Origin: an uncultured Eubacteriales bacterium
Lineage (GTDB): Bacteria > Bacillota > Clostridia > Lachnospirales > Bianqueaceae
DNA: 49,372 nt
NCBI GenBank assembly: GCA_900316145.1
Contig: ONBQ01000058.1
Span: forward strand, 1 to 49,372
Direction: 5' to 3'
Below are positions 24,137-32,232 of this stretch, in pieces; the stretch's first letter is position 1; every line of letters begins with the position of its first letter. The notes below the pieces were generated by a model. That model was not told the DNA's origin. It saw only the letters and a list, made by a program, of their open reading frames with translations, and did not search any database. A program made the position numbers and the translations under genes.

Positions 24137-25918
24137 TCAGATTCTTATCGTCAGTACGTTCATGCCCAGGATGTTCTGATAATCCACACCGGTCGCCATG
24201 CGATAGATCAGGCGCACGCCCACGTTTTTCGCGATGTCGTCCGGATCGATGATCTGGCGGCGTTCCGCGGGATCAAAGGGTACGCAGTCATCCTTGATGC
24301 GCAGGATCACCTCGCCATCCTTATAGGCTGCGCGCACATCCACGCTATGGTTCTTTTTATCCTTGGTAAATCCATGCTCGACCACGTTGCCGGCCATCTC
24401 TTCCAGGAACAGACCAGCCAGATAGGAGCGACGCTCATCGACCCCCAGGCTGCGGCAGAATCGCTGCACCTTCTGGGAAATGAACACCACCTCTTCCACA
24501 TTGCGAATGCTCAGATCCATACGCTCATTCTCCGCGACACCGAAGTTCTCCGGAACGACCATCAGCTCCTCCATATTCTTCGGAAAATGGCGGTTCTTGA
24601 TCCAGGCATAAGCAAAGATGATGGCCGTGGTGCAGACGCCGTTAAACACGCTGGCCCAGTAGGCGCTGTTCATGCCCATAAACGGCATGGTGGCCAGGGC
24701 AAACAGCACACAGCCTGCGACACCATCCACGATGGACAAGATGTGCACCAGCAGGGTCTTATCCGACGCCTGACCGTAGCAGGAGAAGTGCATGCAGATG
24801 ATGCTAAGCGGCATGCACAGCGGCAGGATGCGCAGGCCCCAGACGGTCATCATGTAGACCGGATCCGACGGATCCCGGTAGAAGAGGCGGGTCATCGGAA
24901 TGGAGCACAGGATGATACACAGGCTGATAAGGCCCATCAGCGGCAGGAACTTTCGGAACATAACACGCATGACATCGGTCAAAGTCTGGCGGTCTTCCTC
25001 ACCCACGCTGACGCTGATCATCATCCGGGAGACCGCAAGCATGCCGGTCGGCACCGTCCAGAAGATCTTAAGCAAGGAATCCGACGCCGCGAAGGCGGAA
25101 ATTCCGATGCTTCCCACATAGGCCATGATCAGATAGTTCAGGATCAGGCCACGCACCGTCTGATAGCCAAAGCTGGCCGCGCCCGGCACGCCGATCCTGA
25201 CGATCTGCGTACTTTCTTTCCAATCCAGCTTCCGGACGGTGAAGCGCAGATGCGACTTTTTAGAGATAAAGAACTGGGCCTGGATAAGCAAGAACACCCA
25301 CAAGCCGATGGAATTGGCCAGCGCCAGCCCCAACGCTTCCATCTTCATCTGCACAACGAACAGGAAATTGAACGCCACGTTCACGATCAGATAAGCGATG
25401 CTGGCGATCGTAGTACGCCCGGCTTTGTTCTCCAGCGACAAGAAGGAAGCCAGCTGATTGCCGATCATAAGCGGCAGGATACCAAGCGCCTGGCCGATCA
25501 GGTATTGATCAAATACCGGCCGGACCTCGGGGTCTCTGGTCAGGAAACCGGACCAGTCAAAGCCGCCCAGCACGGCCAGAACAAGCGTAATGACAATGCC
25601 CACCAGCGTCGCGAGCAGGATGTCCAGCGAGAACACATTCTGCATCTTATCCTGCTGGTTGCGTCCCATATACTTTCCGCAGAGGATGCCCGCGCCGCCC
25701 ACCAGCATGGTACTGATGGCGTTGATGAACATATTGATCGGGCCGAACAGACCGATCGCCGTCATAGCCGTATTGCCGACATAGTTGCTGGCGAATACGC
25801 TGGATACGATACTGCTGACCGCGTTTACGGCCGCCAGTACGATCTGGATCGGAAGCAGGCGGAACAAGAGCTTGGTTACCATCTGGGCATTGGCTGCCGC
25901 CTCATTCATTTTATTCAT
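24137..25918 (-). CDS. MATE transporter fused to an RsbW-like HATPase domain
   Basis: 593 aa. Residues 1-455 form a 12-helix MATE-family multidrug/cation antiporter. Residues 465-593 form a GHKL ATPase of the anti-sigma/RsbW type: LAGLFLEEMAGNVVEHGFTK (N box), LRIKDDCVPFDP (G1-like) and NVGVRLIYRMATGVDY (G2-like). Known MATE proteins end after helix 12, so the extra domain suggests a serine-kinase-like or nucleotide-gated regulatory role. No anti-anti-sigma partner lies next to it. Monocistronic, with its own promoter. AGGAG lies six bases before the ATG. Confidence 0.88.
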   Translation of the reverse strand: MNKMNEAAANAQMVTKLLFRLLPIQIVLAAVNAVSSIVSSVFASNYVGNTAMTAIGLFGPINMFINAISTMLVGGAGILCGKYMGRNQQDKMQNVFSLDILLATLVGIVITLVLAVLGGFDWSGFLTRDPEVRPVFDQYLIGQALGILPLMIGNQLASFLSLENKAGRTTIASIAYLIVNVAFNFLFVVQMKMEALGLALANSIGLWVFLLIQAQFFISKKSHLRFTVRKLDWKESTQIVRIGVPGAASFGYQTVRGLILNYLIMAYVGSIGISAFAASDSLLKIFWTVPTGMLAVSRMMISVSVGEEDRQTLTDVMRVMFRKFLPLMGLISLCIILCSIPMTRLFYRDPSDPVYMMTVWGLRILPLCMPLSIICMHFSCYGQASDKTLLVHILSIVDGVAGCVLFALATMPFMGMNSAYWASVFNGVCTTAIIFAYAWIKNRHFPKNMEELMVVPENFGVAENERMDLSIRNVEEVVFISQKVQRFCRSLGVDERRSYLAGLFLEEMAGNVVEHGFTKDKKNHSVDVRAAYKDGEVILRIKDDCVPFDPAERRQIIDPDDIAKNVGVRLIYRMATGVDYQNILGMNVLTIRI

Positions 25919-25953
25919 ATCTATCTCCTTTTTTGAATGCTTCGTTTGTCCTT

Positions 25954-25982
25954 AGGATACCACACTTCTTTCGGAGAGACAA
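25954..25982 (-). promoter_or_regulatory. promoter of the MATE gene
   Basis: The -35 is TTGTCT (25977-25982), the spacer is 17 bp and the -10 is TATCCT (25954-25959). The expected start is near 25947. Confidence 0.6.
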
Positions 25983-26015
25983 GAACGGAATGCGGTCTGC
26001 TCACAGTCGAGAGCG

Positions 26016-26045
26016 CAAAAAATCTGGCACGGATGCCAGATCTTT
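26016..26045 (-). terminator. terminator of the GH43 operon
   Basis: An 8-bp stem, ATCTGGCA / TGCCAGAT, with a 4-base loop is followed on the minus strand by a run of T. It lies just after the stop of the carboxymuconolactone decarboxylase-family gene. Confidence 0.85.
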
Positions 26046-26065
26046 TTGATTCACACTGTTTGGGT

Positions 26066-26827
26066 TTACTCAGCCGCTTTGTCGATGCAAGTCAGCGCGT
26101 TCAGGCTTCGGGGATACCCGATGTAGGGCAGGCACTGGCTCACGATCTGGTACAGGAACAGGCGGTCATTGCCCATGTTCATGTTACCCTTCGCATGCGC
26201 GATGAGCTGCGGTTCGCAGCCGCCCTGCGCGGCAAGATAGCAGAATGTGACAAGCTCTCTTTCGCGAAGAGCCAGACCCTTGCGGGTATAATAGTCACCG
26301 AAGCAGTTATCCGCCAGCCACTTGTTGATGTGACGGCGCTCCTCCGGGCCTTTGGTCCAGGATTCGCGGATGCCCTCACCGAAGATCTCGATCTGGCAGG
26401 CGTTGCCCTTCTCCAGGCGATCCTCCATGGTGGTGGTGGCCGCCGGCTCTAAGGGCAGAGCAATGCCGCGGTGCTTGAAGACTTCGTTGGTCGCGTTCAG
26501 GAATGGCATGACGCGGCCGATCCCTAAGTAATCCACCGCCTGATAGACGATCTCTTTGACTTCCGCCGGACTCAGGCCTACATTCAGCGCGGCGGGCAGC
26601 ATGATCTTGAATTCATCGATGCCCTGGCAGCCCAGCAACGTGGCCAGGATGGCCATAAAACGAGTGCGATCGCTGATCGGCTCCTGTCCTTCGACCAGGG
26701 GCATGTTGATCACTTCATCAAAAGCGAAACTGGCAAACCGATCTACGAATTCCGGATCGGTGATCCCTAAAGGCGGCTGGGCGCCGGGCTGGATCTTGGC
26801 TAAATACTCTCTTGCGTTCTCAGTCAT
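26066..26827 (-). CDS. carboxymuconolactone decarboxylase-family protein
   Basis: 253 aa with two CMD-like (AhpD-fold) repeats, about 45-125 and 165-245. Each has the helical pattern with R-x-x-x-x-x-x-x-x-L-G/C: RTRFMAILATLLGCQG and RELVTFCYLAAQGGCEPQL. The family includes gamma-carboxymuconolactone decarboxylase and peroxidase-like AhpD, but the CxxC redox pair of AhpD is absent. Its ATG overlaps the GH43 stop by 4 bp, so the two are co-translated. A role in sugar lactone or oxidative stress metabolism linked to arabinoxylan use is possible but unproven. Confidence 0.8.
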   Translation of the reverse strand: MTENAREYLAKIQPGAQPPLGITDPEFVDRFASFAFDEVINMPLVEGQEPISDRTRFMAILATLLGCQGIDEFKIMLPAALNVGLSPAEVKEIVYQAVDYLGIGRVMPFLNATNEVFKHRGIALPLEPAATTTMEDRLEKGNACQIEIFGEGIRESWTKGPEERRHINKWLADNCFGDYYTRKGLALRERELVTFCYLAAQGGCEPQLIAHAKGNMNMGNDRLFLYQIVSQCLPYIGYPRSLNALTCIDKAAE

Positions 26828-28497
26828 TCTTCTTCTCCTTGATAGCCGAACCAGTCAAAGGCGGCTTCGTTGTCAACTTCCTTGCCTGAGCCTGTCGCGA
26901 ACATCGCGATGTAGGCGCCAATGAATCCGCCGCAGGTCTCCGATCCCATGAAGGATCCATCCACATTTTCCGCGACCGGCAGGTCATTGACATAGAAGCT
27001 GTTGGATTGTCCGCGGGCTTCGATGCGCAGTTCCACCGCCGATCCCTTTATCGCAACGCATCCTAAAACCTTGCTGTACAGGCCTTTTTCCACATCCATC
27101 TCCGGAATGACATCCCCCATCATGGCGTGGGGAAGCACGTTATAGAACTTCACGACCCGGCATACGGTCTGGTCGCCATCCTTGGCAACTTCGATGCGCA
27201 GCTGGTTCATGTTGTGCTGCACGATCATCAGGCCGGCCGTGTCAGAATCCGTCTTCGGCTCGAACTCCATCTGCGCGGCGGCGGTATAGCTGAAGTGCTG
27301 CTGCCTGCGGCCGACAAAACCGAGGGCGTAGGACTTGGCGTTCTTGCGCTGGGCCATCATCTTTTCAAAGAGCTTCTGGCGCTCCTCCGGATCCTCCGGG
27401 AAGGCGCCAAAGGCATGCTGCGTCCAGTTTTCCACAGGGGTCTCGACCGTCCGGATGATCAAGTGGCTGTCCTCGATCCGGTACACATCATTGACCGGCG
27501 TGCCCAGAGTGTTCCACTGCCAGGACAGCTGTGGAGCGTCAAAATCATCCACGACCGCAAGAGGCGCGACAGGGAATTCCGGTAGATCCGGCGCCGGGTA
27601 TTGCATCTCGCACTTACCGGTCAGGGGGCTTACGATAGGCCAGCCGCTTTCCCAGATGACCGGCATGATGAAGGTCTCGCGGCCCAGGTTCTTGTGATAG
27701 CCGCCATAGGGGCGGGATGCCAGCGATACCATGTACCACTCGCCATTCTGTGTCTCTACGAAGTCGGAATGGCCAATATTGACGATCTCATGATACATGC
27801 TCAGGTGCCCGTGGGACAGGATCGGGTTGCCGCGGTAGTTCTTGTAAGGGCCGTTTAAGTTCCGGCTGCGGGCGATGGTGGTCGCGTGATAGTGCTCCGT
27901 GCCGCCCTCCGCGATCAGAAGATAGTACCAGCCGTCCTTCTTATAGATGTGAGAGGATTCCGGGCTGTGCGCGTCATACGCGTTTCCGTTCCACAGATAG
28001 TACTCCTCTCCCACCAGCTGGAAGGTGGTAAGGTCAAGCTGGCGGTTCACGATGCCGCCGTTCGGTCCGCCCATTTTGGAATAGCTGCACCAGCAAGTGC
28101 CATCCTCATCCCAGAACAGGGACGGGTCGCCGCCCACGCCATCGATCAGGTGCACATCCGACCAGGGTCCCCGCGGATCCTCCGCCGTGACCAGAATATT
28201 CTCACCGGTGGTCATGTTGCCCACGATCACGTAGAACAGGCCTTCATGATAGCGGATGGTCGGCGCGAACAGGCCGCCGGAGGTTCCCTCCGGGTTCAGA
28301 CGCAGCTGCTTCGGATCGTTCAGCGCGTAGCCGATGCACTCCCAATGCGCCAGGTCACGACTGTGGAACAGCGGAATGCCCGGGAAGAAGGAGAAGGATG
28401 AATTGGCGATATAATAGTCATTCCCGACCCGGCAAATGGATGGATCCGGGTAAAAGCCAGGAATAATGGGGTTCTGGATCTTATAGTCGTTCAGCAT
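26824..28497 (-). CDS. GH43 beta-xylosidase / alpha-L-arabinofuranosidase
   Basis: 557 aa. A five-blade propeller domain (about 1-310) carries NPIIPGFYPDPSI (catalytic base Asp), DGVGGDPSLFWDEDG (pKa-modulating Asp) and AHSPESSHIYK (acid Glu), followed by a C-terminal beta-sandwich (about 320-555) of the GH43_C2 type. This architecture fits GH43 xylosidases with dual xylosidase/arabinofuranosidase activity. No signal peptide, so it cleaves imported xylo- or arabino-oligosaccharides. It is first in a two-gene operon with its own promoter and an adjacent palindromic operator. Confidence 0.92.
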   Translation of the reverse strand: MLNDYKIQNPIIPGFYPDPSICRVGNDYYIANSSFSFFPGIPLFHSRDLAHWECIGYALNDPKQLRLNPEGTSGGLFAPTIRYHEGLFYVIVGNMTTGENILVTAEDPRGPWSDVHLIDGVGGDPSLFWDEDGTCWCSYSKMGGPNGGIVNRQLDLTTFQLVGEEYYLWNGNAYDAHSPESSHIYKKDGWYYLLIAEGGTEHYHATTIARSRNLNGPYKNYRGNPILSHGHLSMYHEIVNIGHSDFVETQNGEWYMVSLASRPYGGYHKNLGRETFIMPVIWESGWPIVSPLTGKCEMQYPAPDLPEFPVAPLAVVDDFDAPQLSWQWNTLGTPVNDVYRIEDSHLIIRTVETPVENWTQHAFGAFPEDPEERQKLFEKMMAQRKNAKSYALGFVGRRQQHFSYTAAAQMEFEPKTDSDTAGLMIVQHNMNQLRIEVAKDGDQTVCRVVKFYNVLPHAMMGDVIPEMDVEKGLYSKVLGCVAIKGSAVELRIEARGQSNSFYVNDLPVAENVDGSFMGSETCGGFIGAYIAMFATGSGKEVDNEAAFDWFGYQGEEE

Positions 28498-28528
28498 GGA
28501 ATGACCTCCTTATTATTTCTTTGCAGTC

Positions 28529-28557
28529 ATTCTACCATAAAAAGGAGGGTCTATCAA
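28529..28557 (-). promoter_or_regulatory. promoter of the GH43 operon
   Basis: The -35 is TTGATA (28552-28557), the spacer is 17 bp and the -10 is TAGAAT (28529-28534). The start is expected near 28522. AGGAGG precedes the ATG. Confidence 0.7.
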
Positions 28558-28560
28558 CCA

Positions 28561-28584
28561 AAATCATTAAGCGGTTTATGATTT
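28561..28584. promoter_or_regulatory. 24-bp near-palindrome upstream of the GH43 promoter
   Basis: Arms AAATCAT and ATGATTT are exact reverse complements and the inner bases match at three of five positions. It sits three bases upstream of the -35 box, a usual place for an activator or a LacI/AraC-type operator. No regulator gene lies next to it. Confidence 0.5.
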
Positions 28585-28599
28585 GTCCCGATCCTGATG

Positions 28600-28677
28600 A
28601 AAAACCCCGGAGGCGTCTTTCGACGTTCCGGGGCTCTTGTTCGGATCCTTGTCCGCTTTGCGGATCGTGAGCTTGGT
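28600..28677 (-). ncRNA. candidate small RNA (about 78 nt)
   Basis: A complete transcription unit with no ORF: promoter TTTACA-18-TATAAT at 28684-28713, an expected start near 28677, and a strong terminator at 28600-28633 (CCCCGGA / TCCGGGG stem with an inner CGTC/GACG stem and five T residues). The body can form TCCGC-AAA-GCGGA and a GCTC/GAGC closing pair. The downstream GH43 operon has its own promoter after this terminator, so an independent sRNA is favoured over an attenuated leader. No known RNA family is recognised. Confidence 0.45.
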
Positions 28678-28683
28678 CCTTGT

Positions 28684-28713
28684 ATTATACGCTACAGAGC
28701 GGGTGGCTGTAAA
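28684..28713 (-). promoter_or_regulatory. promoter of the candidate sRNA
   Basis: The -35 is TTTACA (28708-28713), the spacer is 18 bp and the -10 is a consensus TATAAT (28684-28689). It lies between the flotillin terminator and the sRNA terminator. Confidence 0.6.
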
Positions 28714-28728
28714 GCCAGAAATATCAAC

Positions 28729-28766
28729 AAAAAATGGCCGCTCCTATTGGATATACAATAGGAACG
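28729..28766 (-). terminator. terminator of the flotillin gene
   Basis: An 8-bp stem, TCCTATTG / CAATAGGA, extends through one mismatch to two more pairs, with a 6-base loop. The minus-strand T run is at 28729-28734. It lies 17 bp after the stop. Confidence 0.8.
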
Positions 28767-28782
28767 ACCAGGTTATCAGGTA

Positions 28783-30273
28783 TTACTCTTCCACAGTTTC
28801 TGCCTGCGGAGCCGCTTCCGGAAGGCCATCTACGTTGATGTTCTTCGTGACTTTGGCATCGTAGGTGCTGGCTTTCACGATCTCGGTCATGTCTACGCCA
28901 GTCACTTCGCTCATGGTGTCCATGACCTGCTTCATGACGACCGGAATATTTCCGGAGATCTGAGACGCACCGGCTTCGCCGCCGCCATAGATGTTGATCT
29001 TGTCGATGGAACTTAACGGTTTCGCGATCTCAGAAGCCATTTCCGGCATGATCTTGGTGAGCATTTCCACGATGGCCGCGCCGTTGTACTTCTTGTAGGC
29101 TTCGGCCTTGCGCTCCATGGCTTCGGCTTCCGCCAGACCCTTGGCACGGATACCTTCCGCCTCCGCGTTGTACTTGGCCGCGATACCGGCCGCTTCCTGC
29201 TCCGCCGCGTAACGTTCCGCTTCGGCCAGGGCTTTGCGGGCTTCCGCCTTACGCTCCTGCTCAAACTTCTCCGCTTCCGCCTGACGCTGACGCTCGATCA
29301 GCTGGGCTTCCGCTTCCTGCTGACGACGGTATTTCTCCGCGTCAGCCTTCTTCTCGATCTCGGCAGCCAGTTCCTGCTGGCGGACCTGGACTTCCTGAGA
29401 CTTCAGTTCCCGCTCGCGCTCGGCCTTGGCGATCTGCGCGTTGACGGTCGCGGCCTGCACGGTCTTCTGCTGTTCCTGATTCTGGATCTCATAAGCCGCG
29501 TCAGCCTCGGCTCGTTTAATGTCAGCCTGGATCTGCAGCTCGCTCTTTTTGATATCCAGCGCGTTGTTTTTCTCCGCGATCTCGGTCTCGGATTTGACGC
29601 GCGCTTCGTTGGCTTCTTTATCGGCCTGGGCTTTGGCAATGGCCACGTCGCGGTCCGCCTGCGTCTTCGCGATGGCGGCGTCTTTCTTGATCTTCGCCGT
29701 GTTGTCCATACCCATGTCCGTGATCAGGCCGTTTTCGTCCGTAACATTCTGGATGTTGCAGCTGATGATCTCGATACCCAGCTTGTCCATGTCCCTCGAG
29801 GCCTTCTCCATGACCTGATCAGAGAAGGAATCCCGGTCGGTATTGATGCTCTTTAAATCCAGCGTACCGATGATCTCACGCATGTTACCCTGCAGAGAAT
29901 CCATCAGATCCGACGCGATCTCCTCGGAGGATTTATTTAGGAAGTTCTTAGCTGCCAGCTGCAGGCCTTCCTGGTCGGAACGGATGCGCACCTTAGCGAC
30001 CGCGTCCACCTTCACGTTGATGAAATCGTTCGTGGGGATGAAGGTATCGGTCTTGATATCGACGGACATCTGCCCCAGATACAGCTTATCCAGACGCTCC
30101 AAGATCGGAAGCTTAACGCCAGCCCGGCCGATCAGGACCCGCGGCGTTTTCTTAAGGCCCGATAGGATGTAAGCCATGTTCGGGGGTGCCTTGACATAAC
30201 CGGTCAGAATAATGGCGATGAGAAGCACCGCAACTACAACGAGGATACCATAACTCTGTAAGAATTCAGCCAT
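28783..30273 (-). CDS. floT: flotillin-family membrane microdomain protein
   Basis: 496 aa. An N-terminal hydrophobic helix (8-26) anchors the protein, followed by an SPFH/band-7 domain (about 30-210) and a long coiled-coil rich in Ala, Glu, Lys, Gln and Arg (about 210-400). The C-terminal region reads SSIDKINIYGGG and GVDMTEIVK, a flotillin signature. The length matches B. subtilis FloT (about 509 aa). It scaffolds functional membrane microdomains. B. subtilis floT and floA lie next to NfeD-type genes; none is seen here, and the gene is monocistronic. AAAGGAG precedes the ATG. No clear promoter was identified upstream. Confidence 0.92.
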   Translation of the reverse strand: MAEFLQSYGILVVVAVLLIAIILTGYVKAPPNMAYILSGLKKTPRVLIGRAGVKLPILERLDKLYLGQMSVDIKTDTFIPTNDFINVKVDAVAKVRIRSDQEGLQLAAKNFLNKSSEEIASDLMDSLQGNMREIIGTLDLKSINTDRDSFSDQVMEKASRDMDKLGIEIISCNIQNVTDENGLITDMGMDNTAKIKKDAAIAKTQADRDVAIAKAQADKEANEARVKSETEIAEKNNALDIKKSELQIQADIKRAEADAAYEIQNQEQQKTVQAATVNAQIAKAERERELKSQEVQVRQQELAAEIEKKADAEKYRRQQEAEAQLIERQRQAEAEKFEQERKAEARKALAEAERYAAEQEAAGIAAKYNAEAEGIRAKGLAEAEAMERKAEAYKKYNGAAIVEMLTKIMPEMASEIAKPLSSIDKINIYGGGEAGASQISGNIPVVMKQVMDTMSEVTGVDMTEIVKASTYDAKVTKNINVDGLPEAAPQAETVEE

Positions 30274-30420
30274 AGTTAAACTCCTTTCTGTTTGTAATCA
30301 ACACTTTACTACAATATGTTTTGTTACACAAGCAGATGGGATAAAAATGCAAAACCTGGGATAAATGGCTGGAAAAACCCTCTTCTATGTGATACAGTTA
30401 GGAAAAGGAGGGCTTGCCTT

Positions 30421-31650
30421 ATGAAACGTACCGACTGGTTTACCGAAGCCCGCTTCGGACTCTTTCTGCATTGGGGCCTGTACGCCATTCCCGGCCGCGG
30501 CGAATGGACCTACGCCATGGACAAGTGGGAGCCCGGCGTCTATGAAAACCTGATCCACCAATTCGATCCGCAGGATTACGACCCGGCGGAATGGGCTCAT
30601 CTTGCCAAGGCGGCCGGCATGAAATATGTAGTCTTCACGACCCGTCATCATGACGGATTCTGCCTGTTCGACAGCCATTACACCGATTATAAGATCACCA
30701 ACACCCCTTATGGCAAGGACGTGACCCGGATGCTGGCAGACGCCTTCCGCGCGGAAGGCCTGAAAGTCGGTTTCTATCACTCCCTGCCGGACTGGACCCA
30801 CCCCGGCTACCGCGATCCGGAAAGTCCGGAATTCTACCAGACCGGACAGGTCCCGCCTCTGGACCCGGCCGATCACAAAGCCTATCAGGACCTGCTCTAT
30901 CACCACATCGAGCAGCTGATGACCGAATATGGCAAGATCGATATCCTGTTTCTGGACTACACCAGCCAGCATAAAGCGAACGAAGACTACTTCGACCGGG
31001 AGCGCATCCTGGAAATGGTCTACCGCCTGCAGCCGGATATCATCGTCAACGACCGCCTGTCCTACTTTAAAGACAATGTGCGTGACTTCGACTACTACAC
31101 GCCCGAGATCTGCATTCCCAACCAACAGCAGCAGGTTAAAGGAAAAGAAGTCCCCTGGGAGACCTGCACCACCATGAACAACCACTGGGGATACTGCCCC
31201 ACGGATGAAGCCTACAAGACCCTGCACACGCTGACCTCCGGCCTCATCGGCTGCGTGTCCAAGAACGGCAACCTGCTGCTGAATGTCGGACCCGAGCCTT
31301 CCGGTAAGTTCCCGCCCATGGCCGTTTCCCGGCTGAAAGATCTGGCCGATTGGTACCGGATCAACGGCGAGGCCGTCTTCGGCTGCGGACGCTCCGATTA
31401 TACAGCCCCCTACGGCTGCATATATACGCAGAAAGGCCAGACTATTTACTGCTACCTGCTGGTCGACCCGATGGGCGACCTCATCCTTCCGCAGATCAAA
31501 GGAAAGATCCAAAAGATCACCCTGCTTCGCACCGGCGCGGATTGCGCCTTGGTCGACCACTGGGGCTTCGAACTGCTGCGGCCGGACGAGCAGCGCATCC
31601 GCACAGCCGGAGCGCTGGCCGGCGACGTCCTCAAGATCGAACTGAAATAA
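30421..31650 (+). CDS. GH29 alpha-L-fucosidase
   Basis: 409 aa. A TIM-barrel GH29 with LFLHWGLYAIPGRGEW near residues 14-29, YVVFTTRHHDGFCLFDS near 69-85 and the nucleophile in KIDILFLDY (Asp179). The C-terminal domain is short. The ATG is chosen because AAGGAGGG lies nine bases upstream; an open frame to 30316 lacks such a site. No signal peptide, so it removes fucose from imported fucosylated glycans. It ends at a strong terminator. No promoter with a good -35 was found; TGGGATAAA occurs twice upstream. Confidence 0.93.
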   Translation: MKRTDWFTEARFGLFLHWGLYAIPGRGEWTYAMDKWEPGVYENLIHQFDPQDYDPAEWAHLAKAAGMKYVVFTTRHHDGFCLFDSHYTDYKITNTPYGKDVTRMLADAFRAEGLKVGFYHSLPDWTHPGYRDPESPEFYQTGQVPPLDPADHKAYQDLLYHHIEQLMTEYGKIDILFLDYTSQHKANEDYFDRERILEMVYRLQPDIIVNDRLSYFKDNVRDFDYYTPEICIPNQQQQVKGKEVPWETCTTMNNHWGYCPTDEAYKTLHTLTSGLIGCVSKNGNLLLNVGPEPSGKFPPMAVSRLKDLADWYRINGEAVFGCGRSDYTAPYGCIYTQKGQTIYCYLLVDPMGDLILPQIKGKIQKITLLRTGADCALVDHWGFELLRPDEQRIRTAGALAGDVLKIELK

Positions 31651-31652
31651 AG

Positions 31653-31680
31653 AAAAGGCGGATCACGACTCCGCCTTTTT
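31653..31680 (+). terminator. bidirectional terminator after the fucosidase
   Basis: A 10-bp stem, AAAAGGCGGA / TCCGCCTTTT, with a 7-base loop is followed by T on the plus strand; the minus-strand arm also ends in T residues. Confidence 0.9.
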
Positions 31681-31836
31681 CAGTTCCTTAGAGAACATCC
31701 AGAATACAAATAATGAAAAGTGAAGGATCCCCGTCACAAGCCACCAGATCAATGCAAAGTCTACCAGACTGGATCCAAACAGCGAGAACGCCTGCCCTAC
31801 CCAGATCGTAAAGAACTTCTTTTTCCAATGCTCCAA
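31663..31836 (-). pseudogene. internally deleted MFS transporter relic
   Basis: A 57-codon frame from TTG (31836) to TGA reads EHWKKKFFTIWVGQAFSLFG then SSLVDFALIWWLVTG, which matches the start of MefA/DHA3-type major facilitator transporters. It then jumps directly to FWMFSKELKKAES, like the end of such a protein, with no middle. An AAGGAGG lies 13 bases before the TTG, so the original start was probably lost. The hydrophobic run is too long and unbroken for a two-helix protein. A real short protein cannot be excluded. Confidence 0.55.
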
Positions 31837-31925
31837 GGTTCTCTATTTCCTCCTTATAGATTTGCAGCAAAATTTATCTTATGTTCTTTTCTATGCCTTG
31901 TCAGGGGAATTCCACAACAAAAGGC

Positions 31926-31954
31926 TTGCATTTTCCCGCGATCTGCGGTACAAT
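31926..31954 (+). promoter_or_regulatory. promoter of the tRNA-Arg transcript
   Basis: The -35 is TTGCAT (31926-31931), the spacer is 17 bp and the -10 is TACAAT (31949-31954). The start is expected near 31961, giving a precursor leader of about 125 bases before the tRNA. Confidence 0.7.
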
Positions 31955-31980
31955 AATCGTTGCTAAGCAAAGAGATTTCT

Positions 31981-32084
31981 AACATGCGAAGCAGTTCCTT
32001 TTTTAGGAACAACTCGAAGAGTTGTTCTTAAGAAGATGCTCAACAATGCGAAGCATTGTTGTTGAGTTGAGCGAAGCAAAACTC
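31981..32084 (+). repeat. cluster of GAA-loop hairpins in the tRNA-Arg leader
   Basis: Perfect inverted repeats with GAA at the centre follow each other: GAACAACTC-GAA-GAGTTGTTC (32007-32027), CAACAATGC-GAA-GCATTGTTG (32041-32061) and a weaker GAGTT...GCGAAGC...AACTC (32064-32084). A GTTCC/GGAAC stem precedes them. The central GCGAAGC is known as an unusually stable DNA mini-hairpin. The arms differ, so they are not copies of one sequence. Confidence 0.75.
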
Positions 32085-32086
32085 AT

Positions 32087-32159
32087 GCTCCCGTAGCTCA
32101 GTGGATAGAGCGATGGCTTCCGGAGCCATGCGTCGGAGGTTCGAATCCTTTCGGGAGTG
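32087..32159 (+). tRNA. tRNA-Arg (CCG)
   Basis: A 73-base cloverleaf: acceptor GCTCCCG/CGGGAGT with a wobble first pair, D stem GCTC/GAGC, anticodon stem ATGGC/GCCAT with loop TTCCGGA (anticodon CCG, codon CGG) and a TTCGAAT T loop. CCA is not encoded. Followed by a terminator five bases later. Confidence 0.95.
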
Positions 32160-32163
32160 CTTG

Positions 32164-32202
32164 ACCTGCAATCATAGGGTATCCTGGATTGCAGGTTTTT
32201 TA
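32164..32202 (+). terminator. terminator of tRNA-Arg
   Basis: A 10-bp stem, ACCTGCAATC / GATTGCAGGT, with a 13-base loop is followed by a run of six T residues. Confidence 0.9.
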
Positions 32203-32232
32203 TTGTTAAACTAACTTGTTTGCGCCAATCAT

